Positions 51,752 through 62,518 of a DNA stretch of 64,000 bases are shown one piece after another. The position numbers were made by a program, and so were the translations under genes. Numbering within the stretch: position 1 is the stretch's first letter; each line of letters opens with the position of its first letter. This DNA is from Rhizobium sp. L43. Lineage in GTDB: Bacteria > Pseudomonadota > Alphaproteobacteria > Rhizobiales > Rhizobiaceae. The DNA lies in the NCBI RefSeq assembly GCF_002531725.1, contig NZ_NWSQ01000008.1:62001-126000 (forward strand), written 5' to 3'. The notes beneath the pieces are model-generated. The model was not told the DNA's origin. It ran no database searches and saw only the letters and a program-made list of their open reading frames with translations.

Positions 51752-52788
51752 CCGACGCAGGCCGTCTCTTCCGGCAGTTGGGGGCGGTCACGGCACTGCT
51801 GCTCGCCTCCCTCTGCCTGATCGCGGTCGCCGTCGGCGTCAGCGTCGGGATCGGCGACCTGCCGATTCCGCTGGCGACCACCTTTTCGGCCGTCACCAAC
51901 CGGCTTGGATGGACCGCCATCGAGCTGAACGGCATCCACGAGACGGTTATCTGGGACTATCGCCTGAGCCGGGCGCTCGTTGCCGCCTTCTGCGGCGCGG
52001 GCCTTGCGCTGTCGGGCGCGATCATGCAGTCGCTGCTGCGCAACTCGCTTGCCGAACCCTATGTGCTCGGCATTTCCGCCGGCGCCTCTACCGGCGCCGT
52101 CGCGATCGTCATCCTGGGCATCGGCTCGGGCGCGGTCTCGCTCTCATCAGGCGCCTTTGCCGGCGCCTTCGCAGCCTTCTTCTTCGTCGCACTGCTGTCG
52201 AACGGCACACGCGGTGGCGCCGACCGCACCATCCTTGCCGGTGTCGCCGCATCGCAGCTCTTCAACGCCTCGACCTCCTATATCGTCACCACCTCGGCCA
52301 ATGCACAGCAAGCCCGCGACGTCATGTTCTGGCTGCTCGGCAGTTTCGGCGGCGTGCGCTGGCCGGAATTCGCTTTGGTTTCGATCGTCGTCGGGTTCGG
52401 TCTCGCCGCCTGTCTGTTCTACGCCCGCGTGCTCGACGCCTTCGCTTTCGGCGACGAGGCGGCATCCTCGCTCGGCGTCAATGTCGGCCGCGCCCGCATG
52501 GTGCTCTCCGCGCTAACCGCCATGATGACCGCGACGATCGTCAGCATGGTCGGCTCGATCGGCTTCGTTGGTCTCGTCGTGCCGCATGTCGCCCGCTTCG
52601 TCGTCGGGCCGCTGCATATCCGCCTGCTGCCGGCCTGCGCCATCGGCGGAGCGATCTTCATGGTGCTCGCCGACATTGCCGCGCGCGCCCTCATTCCCGG
52701 TCAAATCCTGCCGATCGGCGTCGTCACGGCGCTCGTGGGTGTTCCCTTCTTCTCGATCATTCTCTACCGGTTCCAGCGCGCGTCATGA
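51748..52788 (+). CDS. ABC transporter permease, FecCD type
   Basis: A 346-residue inner-membrane protein with about nine helices. Typical FecCD/BtuC features are YRLSRALVAAFCGAGLALSG, MQSLLRNSLAEPYVLGISAG, then LAGVAASQLFNASTSYIVTT and the conserved GSIGFVGLVVPHVARFVVGP near the end. It starts with a GTG at 51748 that overlaps the binding-protein stop codon; the ATPase gene start overlaps its own stop (ATGA). Works as a dimer with the ATPase and binding protein of the same operon. Confidence 0.9.
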   Translation: MTDAGRLFRQLGAVTALLLASLCLIAVAVGVSVGIGDLPIPLATTFSAVTNRLGWTAIELNGIHETVIWDYRLSRALVAAFCGAGLALSGAIMQSLLRNSLAEPYVLGISAGASTGAVAIVILGIGSGAVSLSSGAFAGAFAAFFFVALLSNGTRGGADRTILAGVAASQLFNASTSYIVTTSANAQQARDVMFWLLGSFGGVRWPEFALVSIVVGFGLAACLFYARVLDAFAFGDEAASSLGVNVGRARMVLSALTAMMTATIVSMVGSIGFVGLVVPHVARFVVGPLHIRLLPACAIGGAIFMVLADIAARALIPGQILPIGVVTALVGVPFFSIILYRFQRAS

Positions 52789-53546
52789 GCATCAAGGCCG
52801 ACAACCTCACCTGGAAAATTGGCAGGAAGACCATTCTGGACGGCGTTTCCCTGGAGGCGCAGCCCGGCCGTATGCTCGGCCTGCTCGGGCCGAACGGCTC
52901 GGGCAAGACCTCGCTGCTGCGGCTTCTCGCCGGCCTGAAGCGGCCGCATTCCGGCCGTGTCACGCTCGACCGCAGCGACATCGGCGCAATCAGCCGCCGC
53001 TCGATCGCGAGGCGCATCGCCTTCGTCGAACAGCACGCGACGACGAATGCCAATCTGAAGGTCGTCGACGTCGTCAAACTCGGACGATTTCCGCACCGGT
53101 CGATGTTCTCGGGCTGGACGAGGGCCGACGAAGAGGCGGTCGAAAGTGCGCTCGCGCGCGCCGGCATGGCGGAGAAGCGCGACGACCGCTGGCAGAACCT
53201 GTCGGGCGGTGAAAAGCAGCGCACTCATATCGCCAGGGCGCTCGCCCAGTCGCCGCAAGAGATGATCCTCGACGAACCCACAAACCACCTCGACATCCAG
53301 CACCAGATCGGCCTGATGCGGCTCGTCTCCGGCCTGCCGATCACCAGCATCGTCGCTTTGCACGATCTCAACCACGCGGCCATGTTCTGCGATGAGCTTG
53401 TTATCATGCAGCAAGGCAGGATCGTCGCCTCCGGCGCGCCTGAGGACATATTGAGCGAAGACCTCCTGCGCGAGGTCTTTTCCATCGAAGCCCGCATCGA
53501 AGCGTCGCCCTACCATTCGCGCCCGCACATCCACTATCTCAAGTAA
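52785..53546 (+). CDS. ABC transporter ATPase (iron-siderophore type)
   Basis: A 253-residue ATPase. It has Walker A LLGLLGPNGSGKTSLLRLLA (G-S-G-K-T), signature QNLSGGEKQRTHIARALAQ, Walker B MILDEPTNHLDIQHQ and the switch histidine in ALHDLNHAAMFCDELV. The small, simple form and HLDIQHQ loop are typical of FepC/BtuD-type ATPases. ATG 52785 overlaps the permease stop codon; an open frame running from 51909 in the same frame is a by-product of the overlap. It completes the transporter. Confidence 0.92.
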   Translation: MSIKADNLTWKIGRKTILDGVSLEAQPGRMLGLLGPNGSGKTSLLRLLAGLKRPHSGRVTLDRSDIGAISRRSIARRIAFVEQHATTNANLKVVDVVKLGRFPHRSMFSGWTRADEEAVESALARAGMAEKRDDRWQNLSGGEKQRTHIARALAQSPQEMILDEPTNHLDIQHQIGLMRLVSGLPITSIVALHDLNHAAMFCDELVIMQQGRIVASGAPEDILSEDLLREVFSIEARIEASPYHSRPHIHYLK

Positions 53547-53559
53547 GAGCGCGCGCTTC

Positions 53560-54027
53560 TCACGTCACGATCTGCAGCGGCAAAGCGGTGGTCTTTTTCA
53601 GTGTCCTGAGAACGATGCTTGACTTGACCAACGCCAGATTGTCGGTGACACGGATCATCCTTTCGAGAAACTGGCTGAGATGTTCGAGGTCGCGCGTCAT
53701 CACCTTCATCAGAAAGTCGGCGTCACCGGTCTGCGAATAACACTCCAGAATCTCCGGCGCGGTCTCGATGAAGCGATGAAGCTGCTCGTTTCCGCCTTCG
53801 GTATGTGCTCTCAAGCTGACAAGCGTATGAGCGACGACCGTGAAACCCAGTTTTGCGGGGTTGAGGATGGCGACGACGCTCTGGATATATTGCTCGTTGC
53901 GCAGCCTTTCCAAACGACGTGCGCATTGGGTCGCGGAGAGATTGACCTTCTGAGACAGTTCGCTCTGTGTCAGCTCGCTGTTTTGCTGGAGTGCGGCAAG
54001 CAGTTTGATATCGAACTGGTCAAGCAT
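53560..54027 (-). CDS. Lrp/AsnC-family transcriptional regulator
   Basis: A 155-residue regulator with an N-terminal HTH (MLDQFDIKLLAALQQNSELT and SELSQKVNLSATQCARRLER, about residues 15-50) and a C-terminal RAM ligand domain (about 65-145, with LVSLRAHTEGGNEQLHRFIE and CYSQTGDADFLMKVMTRDLE). Such proteins form octamers or dimers that bind amino acids. It is divergent from an amino-acid aminotransferase and a ThDP enzyme; the shared spacer holds an 11-bp inverted repeat, so it probably controls that operon in response to an amino acid. Confidence 0.92.
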   Translation of the reverse strand: MLDQFDIKLLAALQQNSELTQSELSQKVNLSATQCARRLERLRNEQYIQSVVAILNPAKLGFTVVAHTLVSLRAHTEGGNEQLHRFIETAPEILECYSQTGDADFLMKVMTRDLEHLSQFLERMIRVTDNLALVKSSIVLRTLKKTTALPLQIVT

Positions 54028-54044
54028 GGCCCCTCCGAGATGGT

Positions 54045-54123
54045 GAATTTCTGCGCATCATAGTCGGATTGCGCCGATTGTCTGCACGCTTCCATCGCTA
54101 CAGGAGGAAAATCGCAGAAATTC
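54045..54123. promoter_or_regulatory. widely spaced inverted repeat in Lrp/aminotransferase spacer
   Basis: GAATTTCTGCG (54045-54055) and its exact reverse complement CGCAGAAATTC (54113-54123), starts 68 bp apart, flank the divergent promoters of the Lrp gene (start 54027) and the aminotransferase gene (start 54177). Lrp-type proteins often bind such spaced, helically phased half-sites and wrap the DNA. Confidence 0.6.
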
Positions 54124-54176
54124 GGCATGACACTTCAGTTAATCTCCGACCCAGGATAGAGGAAACGAGGTGACTT

Positions 54177-55355
54177 GTGTTTAATGAACTGAACAACCGG
54201 CCGGCCGACAGCCTGCTTGCACTCATCAAGGCATTTCAGGCTGACGAGCGCTCGGGAAAGATCGACCTCGGCGTCGGGGTCTATCGCGACGCCAGGGGAC
54301 GCACGCCGGTCATGCGCGCCGTCAAGGCAGCCGAGCAGTTCCTCCTAGAGAACCAGGACAGCAAGAAATATCTCGGCCCGGAAGGCGACCTGCAATTCGT
54401 GCGCCTGCTTGAGCCGATTATTTTCGGCGCATCGCCTAATTTCGCCAACCGCCTCGTGGGCATTCAGACGCCGGGTGGAAGCGGCGCGCTGCGTCTCGGC
54501 GCCGAGCTCATCCAAACGGCCAACCCGGCAGCAACGGTTCTGCTGGGGACGCCGAGCTGGCCAAATCACGCGCCGATCTTCGGTTCGGCGCGCTTGCCGG
54601 TCAAGCAATACGCCTTCGTCGATCTGGCCTCACAGCAGGTGACATTCGAAAGCGTCATCGCCGCCTTGTCTTCTGCTCGGGAAGGCGACGTCGTGCTGCT
54701 GCATGGTTGCTGCCACAACCCGACGGGGATCGATTTCACCATGGAGCAGTGGCAAGAGATTACCGATCTCCTCGTTGCGCATCGGCTGGTGCCCTTCATC
54801 GATCTTGCCTATCAGGGCCTTGGTGACGGCCTCGAACAGGATGCCGCTCCGACGCGCATGGTCCTCGACGCGGTCGACGAGGCGCTGATCGCCTACTCCT
54901 GCGACAAGAACTTCGGCCTCTACCGCGAGCGCGTCGGCGCGCTCTATGTCATGGCCCGCAATGGGGATGATCTCCGGAAGGCCGAAAGCAACATGGCGGC
55001 TCTCGCCCGTGTGAACTGGTCGATGCCGCCCGACCATGGGGCCGCCATCGTCCGGGCCATTCTCGAAAGCCCGGAGATGACGGCGATATGGCGCGCCGAG
55101 CTCGAAGTAATGTGCCTGCGCGTCAACGGCAATCGTGCGGCGCTGGCCGCTGCCTCTCCCGATCTCGCCTTTATCAGCCGGCAACGCGGGCTGTTTTCCA
55201 ATCTCTCCATGCGAAAAGAAACGGCGATCGCGCTCAGGGCAAACCACGGCATCTACATGGCGGATTCCGGGCGCATGAACCTTGCCGGCATGCAGCCGGC
55301 CGACGCCGGCGCCATCGTCACGGCACTTCGCGCCGAAGCCTGCCTGAAATCATAA
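54177..55355 (+). CDS. aromatic/aspartate-type aminotransferase (class I, AspC/TyrB fold)
   Basis: A 392-residue PLP enzyme. It has the TyrB/AspC-type start DLGVGVYRDARGRTPVMRAV, TPGGSGALRLGAELI, the LHGCCHNPTGIDFTMEQW block, the PLP-lysine K244 in AYSCDKNFGLYRERVGALYV and the carboxylate-binding ANHGIYMADSGRMNLAGM. The fold covers aspartate and aromatic aminotransferases; the pair with a ThDP enzyme downstream favours an aromatic or branched substrate, but this is inference. The start is GTG 54177, preceded by GAGG; the gene lies 26 bp before the ThDP enzyme gene, under the Lrp regulator at 53560. Confidence 0.88.
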   Translation: MFNELNNRPADSLLALIKAFQADERSGKIDLGVGVYRDARGRTPVMRAVKAAEQFLLENQDSKKYLGPEGDLQFVRLLEPIIFGASPNFANRLVGIQTPGGSGALRLGAELIQTANPAATVLLGTPSWPNHAPIFGSARLPVKQYAFVDLASQQVTFESVIAALSSAREGDVVLLHGCCHNPTGIDFTMEQWQEITDLLVAHRLVPFIDLAYQGLGDGLEQDAAPTRMVLDAVDEALIAYSCDKNFGLYRERVGALYVMARNGDDLRKAESNMAALARVNWSMPPDHGAAIVRAILESPEMTAIWRAELEVMCLRVNGNRAALAAASPDLAFISRQRGLFSNLSMRKETAIALRANHGIYMADSGRMNLAGMQPADAGAIVTALRAEACLKS

Positions 55356-55380
55356 CCGAACGCACCATCGGAGCCTCCAA

Positions 55381-57009
55381 ATGAGCAGGAAAGAAACGAC
55401 CGGCCAGGCGATCACCCGTTCGCTTGTCGCCCATGGGATCGACACGGTCTTCGGCATCCCCGGCGCCCACATGTACGATTTCAACGACGCCCTTTATGGC
55501 GCCGGCGATAAAATCCGGTTCATTCATACCAGGCACGAACAGGGCGCCGGATACATGGCCTACGGCTATGCCAAATCCACCGGCAGGATCGGCGCCTATA
55601 CGGTCGTGCCCGGCCCGGGTGTTCTCAATTCTGGTGCGGCCCTCTGCACCGCCTACGGCGCCAACGCGCCGGTTCTCTGCGTTACCGGCAACATCATGTC
55701 CCACCTGATCGGCCAGGGCAGAGGACAGTTGCACGAATTGCCGGATCAGCTCGCCACGATGCGCGGGATCACGAAGACGGCCGAACGCATCGATCACCAG
55801 TCCGAAACCGGCCCCGTCATATCAGGGGTCATCGGCAAGATACTCTCCGGCCGTCAGGGCCCAGGAGCGGTCGAAGCGCCGTGGGATGTGTTTGGACGAT
55901 CCGGTCCCGAGGTCGATCTTCCCATCGGAGTGAGGGCGCCTCATCCGGCCGTCAACTCAGACGAGATCGCCGCCGCGGCGGCGCTGATTTCAGGCGCCCG
56001 GAATCCGATGATCATGGTCGGCGGCGGCGCAGCAGATGCGGGAGCCGAGATCGCAGCCCTGGCAGAACTGCTGCAGGCGCCTGTGACGTCCCACCGCTCC
56101 GGCAAGGGCATCGTCGCCGACGACCACCCGAACTATCTGAATTTCGTCGCCGCCTATGAATATTGGAAGAAGGTAGACGTGCTGATCGGGATCGGCAGCC
56201 GGCTCGAATTGCAGTTCATGCGATGGAAGTGGCTTCCCAAAGATCTCAAGGTCATCCGCATCGATATCGATCCGACCGAGATGGTCCGCCTCAAGCCCGA
56301 TGTCGGCGTCGTCGCGGATGCGAGGGATGGAACGCAGGCGCTGATCGATGCCCTGGCCGGGTCCGGCCGCGAGGACCGCACGCGCGAATTCGCCGAGCTC
56401 AACGAAGAGGCCCGGTCTTGCTTCCAGGCGGCGCAGCCGCAGCTCGCCTATCTCAATGCCATCCGCGAGGCTCTCCCGAGGGACGGCTTCTTCGTCGAGG
56501 AAATCTGCCAGATGGGCTTTACCGCCCGGTTTGCATTCCCGGTCTACGGCCCTCGCCAGTACGTGACATGCGGTTATCAGGACAATCTGGGTTTCGGCTT
56601 CAACACGGCCTTGGGGGTCAAAGTCGCCCATCCCGACAAATCAGTTATTTCTATCTCAGGCGATGGCGGCTTCCTGTTCGGCGTTCAGGAACTTGCCACC
56701 GCCGTCCAGCACAAGATCAACGTCGTCGCGGTCGTCTTCAACAATTCCGCCTACGGCAATGTGCTGCGCGACCAGAAACAGACCTATAAGGGCCGTTATC
56801 TTGGCTCGGACCTCACCAATCCGGACTTTACAGCCCTTGGCGAGAGCTTCGGCATTCGATCGTTCAGGGTGACGAGCCCCGGCGAATTGAAAGAGGCGCT
56901 CGAAAAAGCTCTATCTCTCGATGAACCCGTTTTGATCGAAGTTCCCATCGAAAAGGGATCCGAGGCGAGCCCCTGGCCCTTCATTCATCCGGCTCCGCAC
57001 GCAGGGTGA
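55381..57009 (+). CDS. ThDP-dependent enzyme of the acetolactate-synthase/decarboxylase family
   Basis: A 542-residue protein with the three ThDP domains: the Pyr domain (RHEQGAGYMAYGYAKSTGR with the conserved Glu, FGIPGAHMYDFNDALYGAGD), the central domain, and the PP domain with SISGDGGFLFGVQELATAVQ and FNNSAYGNVLRDQKQT (the Mg-ThDP GDG...NN motif). Candidates include acetolactate synthase-like, indolepyruvate or phenylglyoxylate decarboxylases; acetolactate synthase regulatory subunits are absent. Since it follows an aminotransferase in one operon, decarboxylation of the 2-oxo acid produced is a reasonable guess. The C-terminus (AHPAPHAG-like, proline-rich) is unremarkable. Confidence 0.82.
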   Translation: MSRKETTGQAITRSLVAHGIDTVFGIPGAHMYDFNDALYGAGDKIRFIHTRHEQGAGYMAYGYAKSTGRIGAYTVVPGPGVLNSGAALCTAYGANAPVLCVTGNIMSHLIGQGRGQLHELPDQLATMRGITKTAERIDHQSETGPVISGVIGKILSGRQGPGAVEAPWDVFGRSGPEVDLPIGVRAPHPAVNSDEIAAAAALISGARNPMIMVGGGAADAGAEIAALAELLQAPVTSHRSGKGIVADDHPNYLNFVAAYEYWKKVDVLIGIGSRLELQFMRWKWLPKDLKVIRIDIDPTEMVRLKPDVGVVADARDGTQALIDALAGSGREDRTREFAELNEEARSCFQAAQPQLAYLNAIREALPRDGFFVEEICQMGFTARFAFPVYGPRQYVTCGYQDNLGFGFNTALGVKVAHPDKSVISISGDGGFLFGVQELATAVQHKINVVAVVFNNSAYGNVLRDQKQTYKGRYLGSDLTNPDFTALGESFGIRSFRVTSPGELKEALEKALSLDEPVLIEVPIEKGSEASPWPFIHPAPHAG

Positions 57010-57029
57010 CCAGAGGGCCTTGAGCCTTC

Positions 57030-59240
57030 TCACGGCGATGGTCCCTTGAGAAAGACCGTCGCCAGCGGCGGCAGCGTCAGTGACAGAGAGACGGGCCTGC
57101 CGTGGGTGGGTATGGGTTCGCTCGAGAGCGCGCCGTTGACGAGACCCGCGCCGCCATATTCCCGGGCATCCGTCGTGATCTGCTCGACCCACACACCATC
57201 CCGAGGCACGCCGATCCTGTAGCCGTAACGCGGCACCGGCGTGAAATTCGAGACGACGAGGACGGACGAGGCGCGATCCGGGGCATAACGCAGTATGCCG
57301 AGAACGGAATTGACGGCATCGTCGGCGGTCGCCCATTCGAAGCCCTCGGGATGAAAATCGCCGAACTGTAAGGCCGGCTCCTCTCCGTAAAAGCTATTGA
57401 GATCCTTGACCAGCCGCTGAATCCCCGCATGCTGAGGTCGGTCCAGCACATCCCAGGTCACCGAACCGTCATGGTTCCACTCACCCGGCTGGGCGATTTC
57501 GCTTCCCATGAACAGGAGCTTCTTGCCGGGATGGCCCCACATGAAGCCGAGATAGCTGCGCAGATTGGCGAATTTCTGCCACTCGTCGCCCGGCATCTTG
57601 GTGAGCAGCGAGCCCTTTCCGTAAACCACCTCGTCATGGGAAATCGGCAGCATGAAGCGCTCGGAATAGGCATAGAGCATGCCGAAGGTCATCGTGCCAT
57701 GATGATGGCTGCGATAGACCGGATCCTTCTCGATATAACTCAGGCTGTCATGCATCCAGCCCATGTTCCATTTGATGTCGAACCCCAGCCCGCCCTGCTC
57801 CGGCGGCTTCGTCACGCCTGGCCAGGCCGTCGATTCCTCGGCGATGACAATCGCATGCGGGCAGCGCTCGTGAATGATGCTGTTCAGGTGCTTGAAGAAT
57901 TCGACCGCTTCCAGATTCTCGCGGCCACCATAGCGGTTGGGAATCCATTCGCCTTCGTTGCGGCTGTAGTCGCGGTAGAGCATCGAGGCAACGGCATCGA
58001 CGCGCAGACCGTCGATATGGTAGCGCTCTAGCCATTCCAGGGCGCTGGCGATCAGGAAGCCTTTCACCTCGTTGCGGCCGAGATTGTAGATCAGCGTGTT
58101 CCAATCGCCGTGAAAGCCTTCGCGCGGATCTTCGTGTTCGTAGAGCGCCGTGCCGTCGAAGCGGGCAAGCCCCCAGACGTCTGTGGGAAAATGGGCCGGC
58201 ACCCAGTCGAGGATGACGCCGAGCCCGGCGCCATGGCAGCGGTCGACGAAATAGGCGAGATCCTCGGGCGTCCCATATCGGCCGGTGGGCGCAAACAGGC
58301 CAAGCGGCTGATAACCCCAGGATCCGCCGAACGGATACTCCATGATCGGCAGCAGCTCGATATGGGTAAAACCCATGTCGCGGGCATAGGGAACGAGGCG
58401 CTGGCTGAGCTCGACCCAGTCAAGCGACCTGTTGCCGTCCTTCTGGTCGCGAAGCCAGGAACCGGCGTGCACCTCATAGACGGAGAATGCGCCCTCCAGC
58501 CTGTCTTGCCTGGATCGTCCTTTCATCCAGCCGTCATCGCTCCATCGAAACGGCGTCGACGATGCGACGATGGATGCGGTGGAAGGTGCAGCCTCGCTCG
58601 CCCTCGCCACCGGATCGGCCTTCTGCGACAGGCAGGTCCCCTGTGCATCGACGATCTCGAACTTGTATCTTTCGCCGGGGGCGAGGCGGGGAATAAACAG
58701 TTCCCAGACACCCGCCGACGGTCTCAGCCGCATTGGACTTCGCCGCCCATCCCAGGCGTTGAAATCGCCGACGACCGAGACGCGGCGCGCATTCGGGGCC
58801 CAGACGGCGAAACGGACGCCTGTTATGCCGTCGATCGACATATCAACCGCGCCGAGCGTCCGGCTCAGGCTGTAGTGGGTGCCCTCCGCTATCAGATGGA
58901 GGTCGAGCTCGCCGAGGAGCAGACCGAAACTATAGGGGTCCTCGGTGATCTGGACCGCATCCGGCCAGGTAATCCGCAGCCGGTATCCGCTCCTCGAGGC
59001 GGCCGCCGCCGCAAACAGACCGGACGGATGGGCGATGCTGAAAGGCGTTATCACCCGACCGCTCGCCGCCTCGATGAGATCGACCGCTTCGGCGCCGGGC
59101 AGATAGACCCGTACGATCGTCATGCCGCCGCTTTCGTGGGGACCGAGGATCGAGAAGGGATCGCCATGGCGCCCCTCGATCAAGGCCCATAACGCATCCT
59201 GTCCGATGCCTGAGAGAAGTTCCGAACGTTCAACATTCAT
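57030..59240 (-). CDS. glgB: 1,4-alpha-glucan branching enzyme
   Basis: A 736-residue GH13 branching enzyme that adds alpha-1,6 branches to alpha-glucan in the cytoplasm. It has an N-terminal CBM48-type module (about 1-110), a [20 protein letters not shown] segment, the catalytic acids in [15 protein letters not shown] (Asp), [14 protein letters not shown] (Glu) and [15 protein letters not shown] (Asp), and a C-terminal beta domain. ATG 59240 (MNVERSELL) overlaps the stop codon of the treS-maltokinase gene by 4 bp (ATGA); an upstream frame to 59303 is an artefact. It is the last gene of glgE-treS-glgB. Confidence 0.95.
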   Translation of the reverse strand: MNVERSELLSGIGQDALWALIEGRHGDPFSILGPHESGGMTIVRVYLPGAEAVDLIEAASGRVITPFSIAHPSGLFAAAAASRSGYRLRITWPDAVQITEDPYSFGLLLGELDLHLIAEGTHYSLSRTLGAVDMSIDGITGVRFAVWAPNARRVSVVGDFNAWDGRRSPMRLRPSAGVWELFIPRLAPGERYKFEIVDAQGTCLSQKADPVARASEAAPSTASIVASSTPFRWSDDGWMKGRSRQDRLEGAFSVYEVHAGSWLRDQKDGNRSLDWVELSQRLVPYARDMGFTHIELLPIMEYPFGGSWGYQPLGLFAPTGRYGTPEDLAYFVDRCHGAGLGVILDWVPAHFPTDVWGLARFDGTALYEHEDPREGFHGDWNTLIYNLGRNEVKGFLIASALEWLERYHIDGLRVDAVASMLYRDYSRNEGEWIPNRYGGRENLEAVEFFKHLNSIIHERCPHAIVIAEESTAWPGVTKPPEQGGLGFDIKWNMGWMHDSLSYIEKDPVYRSHHHGTMTFGMLYAYSERFMLPISHDEVVYGKGSLLTKMPGDEWQKFANLRSYLGFMWGHPGKKLLFMGSEIAQPGEWNHDGSVTWDVLDRPQHAGIQRLVKDLNSFYGEEPALQFGDFHPEGFEWATADDAVNSVLGILRYAPDRASSVLVVSNFTPVPRYGYRIGVPRDGVWVEQITTDAREYGGAGLVNGALSSEPIPTHGRPVSLSLTLPPLATVFLKGPSP

Positions 59241-62200
59241 GCCTTGACCCCCGCCAGACGCGATACGATTTCGGTAAGGCCGGATAGTGGGATCGGTAGC
59301 CATTTCGGCCTGTTGCGGGCTTCATAGGCGATCTCGTAGGCGGCCTTTTCGAGAAGAAAGGCATCGAGAACCCTCCGTCTTTGATCGGTTGACATGTCAA
59401 GCTCCTTCGATACGGAGACCGCCTGCGAATAGGCATCGAGAAAGGCCTCCTCGGCATGACGCCCGAAGCGGGCGATGGCGTCGCGGCGGACTTCATTCTC
59501 GTGTTCGATGACCGCATCATTGTCGAGCTGGGCGGTGGCCACGAGATAGCTCAGCGATCTCAAAAGCCCGGCGACATCGCGCAGCGGGTTGGTCTTGGCC
59601 CGGCGCTCGGCCAGGTTTTTCGCGGGCTCGCCCTCGAAATCGATAATGACGGCATCGCCCTCGCTGACGAGGATCTGACCGAGATGGAAATCGCCATGCG
59701 TGCGGGTCATCAGCGTATGGCGGGCGCTCTCCGCCAGCGTCGCAGCGAGCTCGACGAGCTCGGAACGACGCGCGAGAAGCGGGGCTGCGAGCAGGTCGAT
59801 CGCGGGATCGGCATTCTCCTCGCGTTCTGCCAGTTTCGACATGGCATAGGCGACCTCGCCGGCAACGGCCTTTTTCATCGCCTCGACCTCGCTGTCGCCT
59901 GCGACCACCGCGCTGAAGGCCTCGTCCCCGGTCTCCCCGGCAAGTACGACATGCAGCTCGCCGAGCCGAAGGCCGACCATCGCGACGAAGCTGATCAGCG
60001 GCCGGAAGACGTCGTCGCCCGGTTGAACCGCCGGGTCATTCAGCACGAGTTCGTCTGCTCCACGGCGCAGATTGTTCAACATCCAGTTCCAGGCATCGCC
60101 CTGATTGCGGATTGCGCCCTGGACGATGATCAATGTCGAACGGCGTCCGCTGGAATCGGTATGTGCGACCTCGCCGAGCAGGGGCGCCGTGTGGTCATAG
60201 CCGGCGCGGGTGAGATAGCGCGTCATCTCGACCTCCGGATGAATACCGGGAAAGATGTGCCTGATTAGCTTGATCATCGCGAGGTCGCCGACGATCAGCG
60301 AGCTGTTGGACTGCTCGGCCGAGAGCCAATGGACCGGAAGCTCGTCGGTGATTTCGAGCCGGTCGAGCCGCTCGGTGCCGAGAAATTCAAGCGTGCCGGT
60401 GCGGCCGGTGGTCCGCGAGCGGTCTCCAAGCCCCCGCAGGATGCCGCGCGCCATCGCCTCCACGGCAAATCCGTCCGTCAGGAAGCCGACGCGCCGGCCT
60501 TGGCGCACCCGTCCGAGGGCAAGCTGCTGGGTCAGCACGGAGGGTTGGGCATCGTCCCAGGCGACCGCCAGCGGCAGCTGATAGGATTCGCTGTGGTTCG
60601 GCAGCACAGCTTCCAATTCGCCGAGGACGATACCGTCGGCATAAGGGATCGGCGTTGCGGAGATCAGCCGTGCCGCCTGAAGCGCCTGGTCCTTCGCCCC
60701 GAACCACCGCCGTTTGGCGAGATAGGCAGGCAGGATTTCAGTGCTGAGGACGCGCGCGAGCTTGGGTTCATCGACAAGATCGAGCAGGCCGCGGCGGATC
60801 ACCATGGTCACCAGATCGGGAAGCTGCTCCGGCGGCGCGGTGCGCCATGCCGGCGGGTCGGCATCGGCCTCCAATTGGAACCAGAAGAAGCCGTAGGGCG
60901 GCAATGTCAGCAGATAGGTCAGCTGACCGATCGGCGGAAAGGGCGACATGCCGGTCAATTCGATCGGCACGCGGCCCTCGAAGCTCGATAGGTCGAGTTC
61001 GACGGCCTGTGGCAGCCGCGAGAGATTTGCGACGCAAAGCAGGGTCTCGCCTTCATATTCCCGGAGGTAGGCAAGGATCTTGCGATTCTCCGGAGAGAGA
61101 AACCGCAGCGAACCACGCCCGAAAGCTGGATGCCTGCCGCGCAGCGCCAGCATCTTGCGCGTCCAGTTGAGCAGCGAATGGGCGTCTGTGCTCTGCGCCT
61201 CGACGTTGACGGCCTCGAAACCGTAGAGCGGGTCGGCGACCGGCGGCAGGACGAGACGCGCCGGATCGACCCTAGAGAAGCCGCCATTGCGGTCCGGAGA
61301 CCATTGCATCGGCGTCCTCACCCCATCGCGGTCGCCGAGATAGATATTGTCCCCCATGCCGATCTCGTCGCCGTAATAGATGACAGGCGTTCCCGGCATC
61401 GACAGAAGCAGCGCGTTCATCAGCTCGATCCGCCGCCGGTCGCGCTCCATCAGCGGCGCCAGGCGCCGCCTGATGCCGAGATTGATGCGGGCGCGCTTGT
61501 CGGACGCATAGGTCTCCCAGAGATAGTCCCGCTCGGCGTCGGTCACCATTTCGAGCGTCAGTTCGTCGTGGTTGCGAAGGAAGATCGCCCATTGGCAGTT
61601 GTCGGGAATCTCCGGCGTCTGGCGCAGGATGTCGGTGATCGGGAACCGGTCCTCCTTGGCGATCGCCATATACATCCGCGGCATCAGCGGGAAGTGGAAG
61701 GCCATGTGGCATTCGTCGCCCTCCCCGAAATATTCGCGCGTGTCCTCCGGCCATTGATTGGCCTCGGCAAGCAGCATCACGCCGGGATGGGTGGCGTCGA
61801 GAGCGGCGCGGATGCGCCTGAGGATTGCATGGGTTTCCGGCAGGTTTTCGTTGATCGTGCCCTCGCGCTCGACGAGGTAGGGGATCGCATCGAGACGAAA
61901 TCCGTCTATGCCGGTTTCCAGCCAGAAGCGCATCACCCTCAGCAATTCCTCCATGACGAGGGGGCTGTCGAAATTCAGGTCGGGTTGATGGGAATAGAAG
62001 CGGTGCCAGTAATAGGCGCCGGCAACCGCGTCCCATGTCCAGTTGGATTTTTCCGTGTCGATGAAAATGATCCGCGTTTCCGGAAATTTCTGATCACTAT
62101 CGGACCAGACGTAGAAGTCGCGCTCCGGCGATCCCGCCGGGGCCTGGCGGGCGCGCTGGAACCAGGGATGCTGATCGGAGGTGTGGTTGATGACGAGCTC

Positions 62201-62518
62201 GATGATGACGCGGATATTGCGCCGGTGGGCAGCGTCGACGAAAGCACGGAAGTCCTCCACCGTCCCGTAATCGGGGCTGACATTGCCATAGTCGGCAATG
62301 TCATAGCCGTCGTCGCGGCGCGGAGAGGGAAAGAACGGCAGGAGCCAGATGGCATTGACGCCGAGGGCTGCGATGTGATCGAGTTTCTGGTGCAGGCCGG
62401 CAAAGTCGCCGACCCCGTCGCCATTGGCGTCGTAGAACGACTTGATGTGCAGCTGATAGATGATCGCATCCTTGTACCAGAGCGGCTGCTCGATACCATC
62501 GGGGTTCATCGTGTCCAT
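59237..62518 (-). CDS. treS: trehalose synthase-maltokinase fusion (TreS-Pep2)
   Basis: A 1093-residue two-part enzyme. Residues 1 to about 560 are GH13 trehalose synthase (D210 in [14 protein letters not shown]252 in [12 protein letters not shown]318 in [12 protein letters not shown]). Residues about 590-1093 are a maltokinase/aminoglycoside-kinase fold with [20 protein letters not shown] (H941-D943) and [14 protein letters not shown]. It converts trehalose to maltose and then phosphorylates maltose to maltose-1-phosphate, the substrate of GlgE. The start follows directly on the glgE stop codon (TGA-ATG), and the gene overlaps glgB, so the three are one operon. Fusion in one polypeptide is common in alphaproteobacteria. 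Confidence 0.95.
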   Translation of the reverse strand: MDTMNPDGIEQPLWYKDAIIYQLHIKSFYDANGDGVGDFAGLHQKLDHIAALGVNAIWLLPFFPSPRRDDGYDIADYGNVSPDYGTVEDFRAFVDAAHRRNIRVIIELVINHTSDQHPWFQRARQAPAGSPERDFYVWSDSDQKFPETRIIFIDTEKSNWTWDAVAGAYYWHRFYSHQPDLNFDSPLVMEELLRVMRFWLETGIDGFRLDAIPYLVEREGTINENLPETHAILRRIRAALDATHPGVMLLAEANQWPEDTREYFGEGDECHMAFHFPLMPRMYMAIAKEDRFPITDILRQTPEIPDNCQWAIFLRNHDELTLEMVTDAERDYLWETYASDKRARINLGIRRRLAPLMERDRRRIELMNALLLSMPGTPVIYYGDEIGMGDNIYLGDRDGVRTPMQWSPDRNGGFSRVDPARLVLPPVADPLYGFEAVNVEAQSTDAHSLLNWTRKMLALRGRHPAFGRGSLRFLSPENRKILAYLREYEGETLLCVANLSRLPQAVELDLSSFEGRVPIELTGMSPFPPIGQLTYLLTLPPYGFFWFQLEADADPPAWRTAPPEQLPDLVTMVIRRGLLDLVDEPKLARVLSTEILPAYLAKRRWFGAKDQALQAARLISATPIPYADGIVLGELEAVLPNHSESYQLPLAVAWDDAQPSVLTQQLALGRVRQGRRVGFLTDGFAVEAMARGILRGLGDRSRTTGRTGTLEFLGTERLDRLEITDELPVHWLSAEQSNSSLIVGDLAMIKLIRHIFPGIHPEVEMTRYLTRAGYDHTAPLLGEVAHTDSSGRRSTLIIVQGAIRNQGDAWNWMLNNLRRGADELVLNDPAVQPGDDVFRPLISFVAMVGLRLGELHVVLAGETGDEAFSAVVAGDSEVEAMKKAVAGEVAYAMSKLAEREENADPAIDLLAAPLLARRSELVELAATLAESARHTLMTRTHGDFHLGQILVSEGDAVIIDFEGEPAKNLAERRAKTNPLRDVAGLLRSLSYLVATAQLDNDAVIEHENEVRRDAIARFGRHAEEAFLDAYSQAVSVSKELDMSTDQRRRVLDAFLLEKAAYEIAYEARNRPKWLPIPLSGLTEIVSRLAGVKA

